DNA from: Ustulina deusta
Taxonomy: Eukaryota > Ascomycota > Sordariomycetes > Xylariales > Xylariaceae
Assembly: GCA_023159155.1 (NCBI GenBank)
Contig: JAJNNX010000019.1
Span: forward strand, 496,001 to 560,000
DNA length: 64,000 nt
Direction: 5' to 3'
In this document: positions 32,021 through 45,289 of the stretch, piece by piece
Numbering within the stretch: position 1 is the first letter of the stretch
Layout: every line of letters starts with the position of its first letter
Position numbers and translations under genes: made by a program
The notes under the pieces: generated by a model
What the model saw: only the letters and a program-made list of their open reading frames with translations
Told to the model about the DNA's origin: nothing
Databases searched by the model: none

Positions 32021-35000
32021 TCCTAGAACCGGGTCCAGCAAGATGGTTTTAAGTGACGATTGAAGCGAACGCCGGCCGTAGACAACGTGGTATATATTGG
32101 ACGAAGAAGTCGCCAACAACCTTTCCAACCCAAATCTCGTATCGATAGCCAGCGCCGGGCGATCGACAAAAGGATGCGCAGCGATGAATGGCCAGTTGAA
32201 GCACCTGGGTAGCGTGTTCTTAATCGGCCCGTCAGTGAGGGAAATGCGGAGGGACGCTGCTGGTCATTGGAAACGTGGGGAATTGGGACCGGGGGAACTG
32301 CAATGCAGACGATGCGACCAGGGCTGCTTGAGATCCGACGTGTTTTGGCCGCGAACAAGGAGTGTACTGTTGAAAAAAGCCAACAAGAATGCAGCAGATG
32401 CTCGAGTAAGTGAGTGGATGGCTCGCAGATCGAGACAGCAACAGCAGCAGCAGCAGCAGCAGCAGTAGCACTGACGACGATGACGACAGGGAGCAGGAGA
32501 CAGAGAAGCAGGTGGTAGGTAGGGTAAATGGAAGAGACGGAACGAGACTGGAAAAGGCACGGTAAAAGATGGGGAAAGGTGAAGGAAGGAGGGTCCACCT
32601 CTGCTTCTTCTGGTCTGTTTTGGCGATTCGGGAGTCAGCGTGGAAGATCGGGAGGAGGTACCTGCAATAAACATGGATGGAAATGAAGGGGCTTGAAGGC
32701 GCTGCTGGGTGGTGTACGCTAGTAGCAGTGGCCCTGGTGCCTTCTGGGTGGCCTGACGGGGCGCTATGTAGAGGTACTTGGACGCTAGCAAGCCCTCGCC
32801 GAGCATGCAGAGGCGCACTACCAGCCCTGGAGTAGCGATACTCAACAAAATATGAGCCTAGGAGTCCCATGCGCACTGTATGCAAGGTACCCCAATATCC
32901 TGCTGAGATACCTGCCAAGACTTGAAAAGGCTAGCTAAAGACAGTTAGTCTAGTGACATGAGAATCAAGTCAGAAACCTCACCAGCAAATAAAATCGATG
33001 CCTAGCAAGCGATGAATAATAATAATCAGACTAGCAAGCCAGACTCATATACACTTGCGCTATCCGCTGCAAGGAGACATAACACAACACAATCAACAAC
33101 TTGCTGGGTATGAACACATGCCAGCCAAGAAATGAGAGCGAGCATGTGGCTAAACAGCTCGTGACTGTTTAGGGTATGTAGCCTCTCCCAAGAGACTTGG
33201 GGGTTGTGTGGTGATGATAGGTGGTGTTGTATGGTATAGTTGGATAAACGATAATAATAATAAAAAAGTCTCGCGTTTCCCCTCAACTCGAACACTCGTA
33301 CGAATTACACGGACATAGAGGATCATGCCATTGTAGTGCAGTATGCCTTTCCTAGATAAACACGTTGACATCCGCGGGAAGTGCCCGGTGTCGCGCCAGA
33401 CAACGTTGCACACGAGAGTCCTACTGTAAGTCGAGCAGAGTCCGATGCTGCATGAGCAGGTTCTTGCAATATTATCCAGCTTTTCCCCGTATCGAAGGGC
33501 CAATCAATACGTGGCTATTCAGCTCGGCATTTCTTCGACGCCACTACTAATAGAAAGGTAATCTACTACACCTCCATACGAATGAAATTGAGAAACCACG
33601 GGTGCATACGACCTTTCAATCTCCTTTCACCAGCAAGCACACCAGAGTAGTCTGGTGGCTTGCTGCCGTATGTCGAACTCGGTGCTACTGCAATGCGAGA
33701 GGGGAAGACAGATGCCATCAGCCTCGAATTCCCGAACTGGGAGAAGGACCCGTTGGGACCTCCCGTGGGTGAGTGACGACGGCAGCGGACGCGCAGACGG
33801 GAGGAGCCCGCGGCAGCACAAAATTAACGCGGAGTTTGACGAGCTCCCGACTTTACCAATGGACGTCGGCCATGCTTTCTTTCCACTCATGGATATGCCA
33901 GAGGGGCGAGGTGACTTGTGTCTCGTTCTTCTGCTCTCCTGCAGATAGTGCATGAGTGAGACAGGACAACAACGCCAGCCTTCTAAGCTGGACTAGCTCC
34001 CAGTCAGCTTGGTTCGGCGAATGCCCCAGCCAAAGTCTGTTGTCGGGCACCCGATCGTGTCGTGTCGTGCTCTGCCAGTCATGGTGAATTGGCTAATTAG
34101 CTATAAGCAATCAATATGTGATTTCGGTTAGCTTTCTGGCTCATTCTGGACTGATCTGGTGCACACCAAGGATTACACATGCAAGACTCGATCCTTCTGC
34201 CGGCATTGCCCTCAATCACTGCAGCGCCCAAGAGACACTTGTCCCTCTATGGTATACACGTGTAGGGGGCTCGTTACAAACGCAGGACGACACACATTGC
34301 TAATGCTGCCTATTTATGGTAGGTGTTGTACCTGGCTGCTCAACGTCTCTCTACTTACTGTACGCAGTCGGATGTGGGCAAGGTTGGGTCGGTGGCGAAC
34401 CAAGCACCAGCAGCCAGAAGTGGTGTACGCATGTACGCAGTAGGCTGTGCCCTATCGAGGACAGCATAGCAGGCGACTCGTGTCTTGCCACATTATTTAT
34501 TATTTGCAGGCAGGCATTCGACTCGAAACCTCTTCGATCCCTTAGAACACGCTGCCCATGTTCTGCCCATGAGCTCGCATCTGAACTGCCTCATCGACCG
34601 AGTCGAGTGTAATTGGTTAGGTACCGAGTGCGCAGTCATCAGTTGGACCAATTGGTGAAGTGTGCATGTATCGTGGCGATCTCCTGACCCGCAACTTTTC
34701 TCGTACACTCGTACGCTGCAGCGCCTGGTGAGTTACAGAACGCTGCAATGCTGGCGTAGTGCCCAAATCCTACCGGCAGAGCGACCCAAAATGGATTGGG
34801 GGCGGGGAGGCTTGTTTAACGTTACGTCCTCAGCTTGAGGTGGAGCTGCCCGTGCGACCTCCTCTGTTCTTGGGTCACCCTAGTCTGAGCTAATCCTGAA
34901 CAGATCATGAACCACACATCCATCGGGTGACGGACGTCTCGATTGCGTCATGTCTTGCAGATGCCATAAGCTCGCGTATATAAATAATTCAGATGGTCAA

Positions 35001-38000
35001 GCACACTACGAGATCGATCTGTCAGACTGGCGATTTCTGCATCGAATAGGCAATCTGCGCTACCTCATACCTGGAGCAGTCGATAGCATTGCATTGAGCG
35101 ATGGCAGCACACTGCCGGGAACCACATATATCCGGCACTAGATAGGTACCTGTCTAGCTACTGTCTATTAGTAGTGTACAGTAGGTAGGCAGACCGATGT
35201 CGATCATGCAAATCTCGCCTCGTCGGCCAAAATCGCCTTGTCAATGCAGCATGAATTGCTTCACACTAACGGCCGTTGCAACTCTATTTTTAACTTAGGT
35301 ACTGAACTGCAAGTCATTCACAGAGGCAGACAAAAAAGCTTGACAAAATGACATTCCAGCCAAGGAGAGGTGGTGTAGGGAATTAATTGAATTAGATTGC
35401 ATTTGAATACTGCCCCTGCCAGCCGTTGAGGCGCAAGTACGGGCCTACAGTATTTACAATAAACGCGACCAAGATTAACAATTCGAATGTTGACCGACCT
35501 TGTTCGAGCGAAATGGGTGTTCGTTCACCCAAGCTGCCTAACAGGGATTGGATTAAAACAAAACCCATGAGCCCGTCCAGTGGTCCCATCTGACAGTTAT
35601 AGCAACTTTGGTGAGATCTGGGCAGCACCGTGGCGGACACTGTACAGCTGTACCTGGCGTGGTACGTATACCAGAGGATGCATGGCACTCACCCATCGCC
35701 CAGTGTATTGGCGGGCCTCCCGTCTGACCATTTTCTAGTGGAAAGAGGCTTTTGTCATTGCTGACCCGACAAGTGACCCCCGACCATGATATGGCCGCCT
35801 CTCCCAAGGACATCCCATCAGCAGTGCACGCTGCCACTGCCCATGTAATGTGTACACTACAATGATGCTGCCACACATGGATGATATCCTACTTGCCTGT
35901 GTTCTGCCAATTACCCGCTCTTCTGAGTTGCTCGTTTGGGCATTTCCCCCGTCCAGAGTCTTCACCACCCAACTCTCAATCCGACACGTACCGGAGATAG
36001 CAAGTTTATGCATATAAAATTAGCGTACAGTACCGGAGCATTGGGATTCCCATGGCAGCAGTAGCAGGATTAACCCTGGGCTCGCCCGACGTCCGGTGCC
36101 TGGCCAAACTGCCCCAAAAACCGGAAACGTCTTGAATGCTCTGGCGACGTGACTACGTGTAGGCGCAGTACTGAGCATACCTGCGCTGCCCACGGCAAGG
36201 TAGATATGGCAAGTTGCCAGTCTTTGCCCCCTCGACCGTTATTTATTTAGCATGTTGCACCCGTTTCCATGAGCCATGAATGGTTCGATTCACCTCCCCA
36301 GATGTTCCGCTTCACGCCCATCTCCTGGCGTATCATTGAGTCCTACGGCCACCTCGTCGGTTGATAAGCTGGTTGGCATTCTGGTCCTCGGGTTCCCGAC
36401 TTCTTACGCACACCCAGCACCTCGCTAGGTCGGTGGCACAAGCAACGCACAATGCCCCAGGCTTTGCCGTCGTCACAAGCAAACATAGGGCCGAGGCAAG
36501 GAGTGATGAGAAGTACACTCTACTGCAATGCTGAATGTAGCCAACGAGGTTGATTTGCATGACAGCGGCCAAGTGACAAATCCTGCGACGGTTGGTGGAC
36601 CAACACAGTATCGGGCACACCCGCTGTCGGCCGGTATGCTTGTTCTCCTATTCCCTGCTTCGCTCTGCATTCGGCATCACACGCAAACAACGAGCACTCT
36701 AGTACTAGACTCAAAAACAAACCACACAGGTAGCTGTTGTCTGTCGTCGAGATGGATAGAAAATAAGCGAGATGGAGAAGCTCGGGAGAATGGGCACTGG
36801 ACTTGGTGGAGTGGAACGCTTCCCCGGAGTACCGGACCACACCACCACAAAACCCCAGCTCTTGGCCGCCCATTGCCGCGATCGAACTCTCCCCCACAAA
36901 ACGCAACCTGGCTTGCATGCGCTAAGCTATTCGTGATGGCTTCGCATCTGCCAATGTCTCATCGGTCCGACTGCTCCTGACTTCGCTTCGACTTGCACCG
37001 CAGGTCCAATCTTGTCGGCTCGGCATCATTGTCGATTACTCTAGACTGCTGCACGGCGCAAATGCGGTTTCGCACGATTGACCTTCAAACAGGGCACAGT
37101 ACAGCACACCAACACACCGCGATTCCAATCATGCCGTTCTTGAATCACGTTAATCCATGATTGACTATCATCTCCTATATTCGTCCATTGAAAGCTAAAT
37201 ATTGACCAGGGTTCATCAAGACGAGTCTACCGCTCTTAGACTTTTGTTGGCTAGCTTAGATAGTACTGAATCACTTATACAACTCAGGACCTATTAGCAA
37301 AAAAAGAAACGTCTCTCGATCCATCCGCGATCACATACACAAACATAGAATACAGAACCCATTTACTCAATTTGCATATCTAAGACATGTCTAGTTCATA
37401 CTTAGCCACCACCAAGACGCCAGAAACCCAACAGATTTAAAACAGTGTCTAGGCTTCCAAGGTCCAGTCCCAACATGGCTCATATGCGCCCCCTGGTCTT
37501 GGAATACCTACCGGCACTTTTAACGCGTACACATGCAGACACAGATGCCTAGGGCTTTCACTATATCGCTGTACCGGTCAATGCTAAGGCGTGGTGATGA
37601 GTTAGCCCAGGTAAGGGCTGATTGCTTAGTTCTAGCTTGCCCTTTTCCAATGTACAGTAGAAACATTCATATCGACAAGACTAAAACCTAACTAGACATT
37701 TGTTTCTTTTCTCCTAGGCGTATCACTCTTGGACAACAACTAGGTCGGGCTAGGTAATACAACCAACAACTACAACTCAACGTTTAGCCAACAACCCAAG
37801 GACTTCGGCGTTACAAACGCTCCCAACAGGTTTGCATTCAAGTCAGGAAGGAAATGCAGATCATTGTGAACCCAAGCTAATTCTCGCGTATGGAACTGAT
37901 GGCTATATGTGAAGTTATCGAGCTAAGCCGTGAGTAGTAAGCAGGGATATACTAGCCATCTTCTTAGTTATATACATCTGTCCCCAAAGCTACTTAACAG

Positions 38001-38886
38001 TCCATGACTCCATTAGACTACACTAGTTCTAACCACCTGTGGTGGTCTCACAACACTCCTCACATCGACCTTGCCACCCACTGGCTTGAGGATAATTTGA
38101 GTAAGTGGAGCTCTGAACAACAAGACCTGATAGACACAAGAGGATCAACCAGAAATAAAGCTAGGATATACGAATAACCTAGAGTTTGAGTCGGATAAAG
38201 GAAAAAGAAGAAAAAATAACAATCTGAAATTTTGAACCGCATCTCCTTGTCCTCTTTATGCTCTAGGAATAGCTTACTCAAGTCTTCGCAATGCACAACC
38301 CATCAGTACTCCTGAATTGCTTCATTCCACTTTAAGGGATGATCATGATAATCACAGTTAATAACAATAACATAATACATTTTGATCATTCTTAAACTAA
38401 TAGCTAATCTTTACATCAAAATGCTGATTTGGAGCTGTCTAGGGGAAACCCTACCTATGCTAAAAGGTGATAGTGATAATCCTACATGCAATTACGACTA
38501 TATTTATTCACTCAGACCAAATTAGGGGTTCTAGGTAATATAGGTAAGAGACTGCCCAGCTTTGAAAATCCAGGCAACCTCTAAGTTCCACCACGTCGGC
38601 TTTGAAACTGAAGCAGCAATCCCATAGTACAACAGTAAAACGTACTCGCTGGGTATAGACGCGATGATTAGTCGAACCGTGGATTTCCTTGATCGCTCAA
38701 TAATCGTTCTGCAAGTCTGCTATCTCTGGCCAACACCCACGGCTAGACACTCGGGCTGTACGGCGAACGAGCCGGGATCCTCTTCGTCACGTTAGATAGC
38801 GAGGGAGCTTCGGGAAGGGCAGATGAAACTTGTCGCCGGGCCGAGACTGGAGCTCAGTCTTCCGTCGGGGTTTCCATCGCCCAGAC
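32021..38886. other. Long gene-free region upstream of the Zn2Cys6 regulator
   Basis: About 6.9 kb without a supported gene, much longer than other gaps here. Many open frames of 60-130 codons occur on both strands, but none shows a domain, a splice pattern or consistent codon use. The left 4-5 kb is of mixed composition, and about 37.2-38.7 kb is AT-richer. It may hold a long 5' leader, distant control elements or non-coding transcripts; none can be shown from sequence alone. Confidence 0.45.
32436..32465 (+). repeat. CAG trinucleotide repeat upstream of the Zn2Cys6 gene
   Basis: About nine CAG units some 0.4 kb upstream of the regulator's start, on the strand opposite to it. It is responsible for Gln-, Leu- or Cys-rich open frames in this stretch that should not be taken as genes. 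Confidence 0.85.
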
Positions 38887-39154
38887 TATTGAAGTGAGCA
38901 ATCATATTAATTGACATCACTCACCCCTTGGTGTATTGCGTTGCCCCTATACTAGGAGATCGGCCGAACCTACACTTCCTAGCATAGTTATTACTCTTTT
39001 CTCTTGGGGATTTAGACGATCAAGTAAAGAATATAAAATAAATCATTCGCGATGCTAGCTAAGGGTGGGTGGTGTCTATATCCCTTGTGAGCGAAGCCAC
39101 CAAGTGGCTCATGCATGAACTAAGCCTCCGTAATCCACTCGCGCCACCTCACTA
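38887..39154 (+). mobile_element. Solo-LTR-like repeat, copy 3
   Basis: Starts TATTGAAGTGAGC and ends about CACCTCACTA, an imperfect inversion of its start. It carries the shared blocks TATACTAGGAGATCGGCC, GAACCTACACTTCCTAGC and GCTAGCTAAGG, the palindrome AGCCACCAAGTGGCT (39095-39109), and CGTAATCCACTC near its end, as in the copy at 55.8 kb. No coding region is attached. Confidence 0.6.
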
Positions 39155-39233
39155 TTCTCGGTGATCCAGATATCGACACAGCTGGCGGCAGGATTTGGCG
39201 TATATGTGTGCACAAGCACAGGTCTGGCGAAGG

Positions 39234-41149
39234 CTACAAGCCAGGTGTAGCTTTGACAAACTTCAGACTGCCATTTGCATCCGTCTTGAGCTCGACGTCG
39301 ATATATCTTGCACGGTTCTCCAGATCCTCCAAGTGATTCTCCCAGTCGCCGCGTAAGTCCGGGTCTTGGTCGATGTCTGCGAGGCCGTGATACAGCAAAG
39401 CCAGGGCGGAAGATTTGAACAACGGCTGCGCCCTCGTGACGACGATGGAGACGGCGAGAAGCGAGGCCGCCAGCAACACCTCGGCGACCGGCAGCGCGAT
39501 CCAGGACCAATGGACCTTCCAGTACGTCTCTTCGTAGAACGCTTGCCCGGGCCACATCTCTGCATCGTAGTTATCGCCCGGCGAGGAGCTCCTGATCTGG
39601 TTCGACAACGTCTCCTCTATGTTCCTCGTCATGTTGGCCAGGTCGGCAAACAGCATGAACTCCCCCACGCTGAAATCCGTCGTCAGCGAATCGCCGGCGA
39701 AATGAGACAATAGCTCCCGGGTTAGGAGATCGCGTAGCTGCTGCCACAGCCCGGTCTGGGCGGATGCGGTGAGTTTGCATATTATGTCAGACGATGGATT
39801 GCTGAAGCTGTTCCACGGCTGAATGCCAGGGGGTACGCTATCGTTGCGTAGAAGGGGGACGGAAGTATACTCCATCGTATGGACTCCGTTGGGGGATGCA
39901 AGAACCTTGGAGTATGTCTTGATGCAAAAGTTCCATGCCATGCTAAATGATTGGGGGTCGTCCGTATCAGCGGTAGGTGAGCCATGCTTATTTGTGAACG
40001 GTATGCGAATGCCATCTAGGCGAACCGAAGGTACGTCGTTGAGGATGTCCAAGCGCCCGGAAGAGTTTAATAGACTGTCATCGTCGTGCGCCATTGATGT
40101 CATAGAAAGGGCTGTCCCTTTGGGGAACTGGTAAGTACACACGGTGTAGTACCCATTGGTGGTACAGTCTCGCTGGGCGGAATTTGTGAGATCGCTGAAG
40201 CTGGAGCAGACTGCGAGGGTACTGAATGGAGGCCAGGAACACTGCGTGGAAGGAGGAGGACAGATGAGGTTGACTGGTGGAACAGAGCCGGAGATGCCAC
40301 TTGCGATAGCGGTCTGAAGGCTGAATAAATCAGGGGTTGGGATGCGCTGGGCTGTGTATGAAGATATTAGCCAAGCAGAAGAATACCGTGAGCGAACATG
40401 ATCGCAACTCATAACTCACTCCCCCCCCAGTAATACTGTGAACGTGAAGCCAGTCCTTTCGAGGTGTAGTTCTTGGCTATCCCGATTTGAGCGGTCACAT
40501 TGGGCAACAGTGAGTGCCTCGTCGACGTTTCCAGGATTTGCTGAGCGCTGGGCTCTACAGCCAGGGCAAACAGAGTGACCAGAGCGAGACCCCACGCCGT
40601 TACCACCCTGAGCTGACCGGTACACAGGAGCAGGAAAGAACCCCAGGGTCCACGGCTCGCCTCATCGTAGATCTGGAGGTGGTCTAAAGGATTTGGGCTG
40701 TACTGGAAGTGATCCCATTTCAGCTGGCTGAGGCAGGAAGCCGTCAGAGCCATCATCGCGCTTTTCGAGACCGTAGTGAGGATAGAAATTAGGGAGTTCG
40801 GCCTGATCGAGTAACGCCACGCGTCTAAGGGCTTGTCGTCTATCATCTTGAGGATCGGAACCACGAGGCCAATGGTAATCATGCTAAGCAGAGAAGCTCC
40901 TATCTCCCACCACCACCACCATTTTTCGGTCTTCTTTTGAGCCTCGCTTTTATATACTGATGGTGACGCTTCTCTCGGGCGAAGACTTTCAGTCTCGTTT
41001 GAAGAGATCTCTTCTTCTGCGCGAGATAAAGAGTCCAATTCGGCTGCTCCAAGTCTTTCCATAGTAGCCATGGCTTGCGTATGACAGAGGTTTTCGCCCC
41101 CAAGTGGAATATACGCTGTATGATCTATGGAAGGAGACGACATTATCAA
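39234..41149 (-). CDS. DUF3176 family membrane protein
   Basis: Two exons (41149-40420 and 40351-39234) join in phase to about 615 residues. DUF3176 proteins are fungal membrane proteins of unknown role. The family's hallmark follows an acidic N-terminus of about 75 residues: WWWWWEIGASLLSMITIG as first membrane helix, then PLDAWRYSIRPNSLISILTT, LSQLKWDHF and YDEASRGPWGS. A third hydrophobic segment (VVTAWGLALVTLFALAV) leads into a large region with several N-glycosylation sequons and cysteines, probably extracellular. The final helix is WIALPVAEVLLAASLLAVSIVV, with a cytosolic tail of about 70 residues. The start at 41149 has a second Met two codons later. An LTR-like repeat ends only about 80 bp beyond its stop. 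Confidence 0.88.
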
Positions 41150-42453
41150 TGGGATTGGATCGAAAATAAGGGAATTATGCTATCAAGGTGGCGCCACGGC
41201 AACGTACGAGATCTTCTTTCACTGCATTGCGTGCCCAAGTCCGGCCAGAAGGTAACCTGTGAGATGACTCTACTTGGAGTACAGAGTGTCCTACTTGCAG
41301 ATAAAACCTCACCGGTCCAGTCCCTTTTAAATACACGCGATATTTTCTGTTTCACAGTTGTGGTCATACCATTCACGATCCAATCGCAAGCCGCCTGCGT
41401 ATTCGTAGAACATGACGCAGTGCGTGAACCCCCAATTGCGCTGCAGGTAATGACTTGAGGAGTTACATTGAGTAGTTGCACTGATCTCGATCTATTTTTA
41501 AATCGTAATCTGAATGGCTGGGAGAGGTATAGGGCAGCGACCCTAACTAAACCTTTCTATCATCTGGATATGCATATTCTTTTGATGACTTTCATTCGTT
41601 GATCGGCTCTGGAGGTGTGACGGCATTGCATGTGAAAGTATATACATGTATGATGCTCATCTACTCGTGGCCTGCCTAGTTGAATTGTAGTAAGTTTCCT
41701 AGCGGCGTCTGAGCTACGCGCGCGTCTCTGGACTGTGGTAGAGCTTGCTCATATATGTATGTGACAGTCTTTCTGCTATTTTTGATCCTTTACCTAGTAG
41801 GTAGCCTGTGAAAGTGCCTAGATTGTCTTATGCATGATGTAGTATCCGGATATCTTATGCTTATACATGTACGAACGATAGCTTTATGCTACCCCCCAAA
41901 AATAAATGGACTTAAATAGGCGCTTCGAAGGGACAGAATCGTTGTTTGGAATATCAATGTTGGTTTTTATTGGCGATAAACCTTGCTAGCGGGGGGTACT
42001 TGACATTGCAGTGAGAACACAACGTGCTAGTTGTGATCAGCACCAACTCGGGGCTAGGAGGCGTGGGCTACCCGAAGAGATCTGGGGATTGTGCCCATGT
42101 TAACTTCCCTACCTGGATCATTAGTGGTATATTCAATGCAACGATGTCACCTCATTGTGAAGGATTATGCTCAAACCTCACTATCATCTATCATAGCAGA
42201 CATAACCCTCTCTAGCCTTTTAGAGAGGAGAGAATGATTAGACAGTTCCAGGAAGCATAAAACCTGTTCAGATGAACTATATAGCATATTTAACTTATAG
42301 TTATCTACGTTGAGCGGTGGAGCTGTGTAATTTGCCAATAAAAAAACTTGAAATAAACCAAAACCTCAGACACTATCTACTCGAGTTCTAAGATCGCGTC
42401 TCGGTATTCGATGATAGGCTCGAGAGAGGGAGGACATACGAGCTTGGATACTC
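41150..42453. other. Intergenic region, no gene recognised
   Basis: Upstream of DUF3176 and downstream of the GMC pseudogene. Short open frames without domains; increasingly AT-rich to the right. Confidence 0.5.
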
Positions 42454-44161
42454 CTAATTACCCAGGTTCAACTCTTTCATAAAGATTTCCGAAGCCATCT
42501 CCCCAATTACCATAGCAGTGTTGTTGGTGTGAGCACCTACGTTTCGTGGCGCAATGCTCATGTCAGCAATCTTCAGACCAGTGACTCCATAGACTCCAAG
42601 ATTCGTATCAACAACACCTCCATCCTCCCGAGGCAACATCTTACAGGTTCCCAGAGAGTGCCAAGTGGTCGCTATGTTTTCCCGCAACCATTGGTCGGTG
42701 ATGTCGTCGTCGTCAGCCGTATAGTTGATATCAGTAATGTCGGCGCCTAGCGGAGAATCCACTTCAATACACGCAGCTCCTGAACTCTCTGGGAAAGCTG
42801 GGTGATAGGCGGCTAGCTCGCCACGGTATGCATCCATACGACGGGCAATTTCGCGTTGTTTTTTGTATGCCCATCTGCATTTCTTGATGTCTATGTCATG
42901 TTTATCAGCAAAAAAACCTGGGTCAAAGTCAAGCGTGTCCATTAGGTCTGGGCCGGTGATGTGAACGTAGCCACGTGAATATGGATATAAGTTGAATGCC
43001 GAAGCAGTGAAGTACTGTCCAGCCGGGGCCCGAGTGGGGTCTCCCGCGTTGCTATCGCAATACCTAGTTAGCCAATCCTTTCAAGTAGGTCTATGACCGG
43101 CGCCGGACTCTGCTTACCCAGCAACTAAAGTAACCCCGACCATTGGCTTATTGGGGTTATTTTTATAGTCCGGATCCCAGATCGTTTGGAACTCGGGTCC
43201 AAGAGAGGCTATATCGGCAGCATTTAGTCGAAGCTTACAGGTAATATCTAGGCCATTCCAGCCCAAGATCTTGTCGTTGCTTCCTATCATAGTAGGAATA
43301 TCAAACTTGCCGTTAACAAAACCGTCCAAAGTTTCTTGAACACCCAGGTTAGACTTGTAGGGAGGTGAGCAGACTTGATGGTCTTCGTAACCTGAGCCAA
43401 CTCCCGGCAGGTTGACCACAGATTTGATACCCGCACGCAAGAGAACCGCTGGGTCGCCAACACCTGATCTCTCTAGGACCGCTGGCGTACCTAAAGCTCC
43501 ACTACTAACAATTACCATTTTTCGTGCCTTAACAGTGCGGAGCTCAGCAGAGCTCTGGTGCGTATAGACAACCCCATTTGCGTGATTATTGTTATCGAAA
43601 AGAACTTTTGATACTTCAGATTCAACAATCACGTGCAGATTTGGGTGTTCGCCGTCGCGAAGGCGATGATGAAGATAGCAATGCGCCGTATCTTGACGCA
43701 AGTCTTCTGGAGATATGTATCTCAGCGCGCGCTGGGCGCCGTTGTTAGTATTGAGATCTCCTAGGTCTTGTATTTCGTTCCATCCAACTGTCTCAATAGC
43801 CTTCATAAAAGCGTCGTCCAATCTGGGGGAAGTGTAGGTTCCAGCTGAAACATGAATCGGACCGTCAAATCCATGCTGATCATCTGATCCTTTGCCGTGG
43901 ACTGCTGGGAGCCATGTGCATAATGTACAAGGCAGGATGAACAATTGAAGGGTCGCCATAGTTATCGCCACCTCTCTCCATCACCAAGATCGAAAGGTCT
44001 GGGTCTGCACCAGAGAGCCTGGAAGCAATGATGCAGCCCGCAGTTCCGCCTGCGAATATTTGTTAGATTTTGTAAATGCGTAGGACTGCCCCTGACCGAC
44101 CTCCAACAATAATCACGTCGGCAGCGCTAAGCTCTGCCGGAAGTTGCGAGTATAGGGGCAT
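42454..44161 (-). pseudogene. GMC (alcohol-oxidase-like) oxidoreductase pseudogene with internal deletion and frameshift
   Basis: Relic of an FAD-dependent GMC oxidoreductase, most like fungal alcohol oxidases. The 5' part (44161-44101, then 44049 onward) encodes the dinucleotide-binding start AADVIIVGG-GTAGCIIASRL and continues to YIMHMAPSSPR. At about 43905 the frame changes and similarity resumes at HGKGSDDQHGFDGPIHVS. In intact relatives roughly 70-80 residues separate these two points, including the first GMC signature region, so that part is deleted. The rest reads well through an intron at 43117-43064 (VTLVAG to YCDSNAGDP) and keeps the active-site segment TTWHSLGTCKMLPRE and the end HTNNTAMVIGEMAS. 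The first intron's donor (GTCGGT) is poor. The long open frame starting at 43971 is an out-of-frame artefact at its N-terminus. Confidence 0.75.
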
Positions 44162-44418
44162 CTTTACAAGAAAGAATCCCAAGGACTACAGGATTTTCGG
44201 GTGATTCTGCATGCTGTAGCCAACTGTGATATTCCCGCGCACCTAGTCTTGTAACTCCGAAATTGCTTGATGCAGCAGTACCTAACGTGCAGAAGCCGCC
44301 CCCTACAAGTACCTAGACAAAGGAATATGCATGGTCCATTAAATGTTACTGTTAGCGTCGGGTAAGAGTGTAGGGGGAACCCTGTCTCGACAAGACATGT
44401 GGCGCCCTACATATACAG

Positions 44419-45131
44419 AGCCCACCTAGGTTGGCCTTAAATGCAGGCTGGGTTGGCCGTAACTCCACTTAGTTTAATTGCTAGTACCCACCCCACCAAA
44501 AATAGGTGTGGCTACGACGGTGGGCCGAATCCACCAGAAGTACCCTCAACCAATATACATCTGAATCGTTGTTGACAAAGTAAGCATACGGTATGGGGGC
44601 CACGAAGGACATACCTATATAGGGGAGGGCTATATTGACGCCGAAAATCCCCAAACTCACAGGCTACATCCATTGCCGCCGTTAGCAACCCCTCCGAATA
44701 CACCGGTCACAAAGGCTACAACGGCCTCATTAGATATTCAGCGTCCGGTAAGTATCTCAGAGGCATGGTTTCAGTAATAAATAGCTAGGTGGGCGTTCGG
44801 AATGGGTAGCGAAGCGTTTAGGATGTATGCTTATAACAAACCCACCAAAATAACCACCTTCACAACACCAAAAAAAATCGCAATAAATACAAATTAGCAA
44901 AAGACAATAGCCTCAATCTCTACCTCTTTTTCTTTTTTTTCGTTCAATTATGTTGGTGTTGGATGTATATTGGTTGGGGGTACTTCTGGTGGATTCGGCC
45001 CACCGTCGTAGCCACACCTATTTTTGGTGGGGTGGGTACTAGCAATTAAACTAAGTGGAGTTACGGCCAACCCAGCCTGCATTTAAGGCCAACCTAGCCT
45101 GCATTTAAGGTTTAAGGGACCTAGGTGGGCT
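44419..45131. mobile_element. Foldback element with ~150-bp inverted arms, no transposase
   Basis: The left arm (44419-44566) and right arm (about 44964-45131) are inverted copies, both starting AGCCCACCTAGGT from the outside and ending at CCAACCAATATACATC on the inside. The right arm has an extra stretch of roughly 25-30 bp duplicating CCTTAAATGCAGGCT. The 0.4-kb centre has no recognisable transposase. This fits a MITE or foldback DNA transposon. I could not identify a certain target-site duplication. Confidence 0.8.
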
Positions 45132-45289
45132 ACCGAAAGCGGCTGAAAGCCATGTACACATGCATCCTTTCCATGCCAGAATAGAGTTATTACTGGTGGT
45201 ATACGATAAGACATGGGTTCACCATTAGTCCTGGTTGCCAGATCCCGGCCACTATACTGATGTGGGACGAGAGCTCAACTGGTTAAATC

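Noticed and set aside
32023..32918. Open frames rich in Leu, Cys or Gln upstream of the Zn2Cys6 gene
   Set aside because: They come from the CAG repeat and show no domain.
36280..36300. GGTTCGATTC resembling a tRNA B box
   Set aside because: No matching A box, acceptor stem or cloverleaf in either direction.
43900..43971. N-terminus MAITMATLQLF of the long frame in the GMC region
   Set aside because: It is out of frame with the oxidoreductase reading MERGGDNYGDPSIVHPALY over the same bases.
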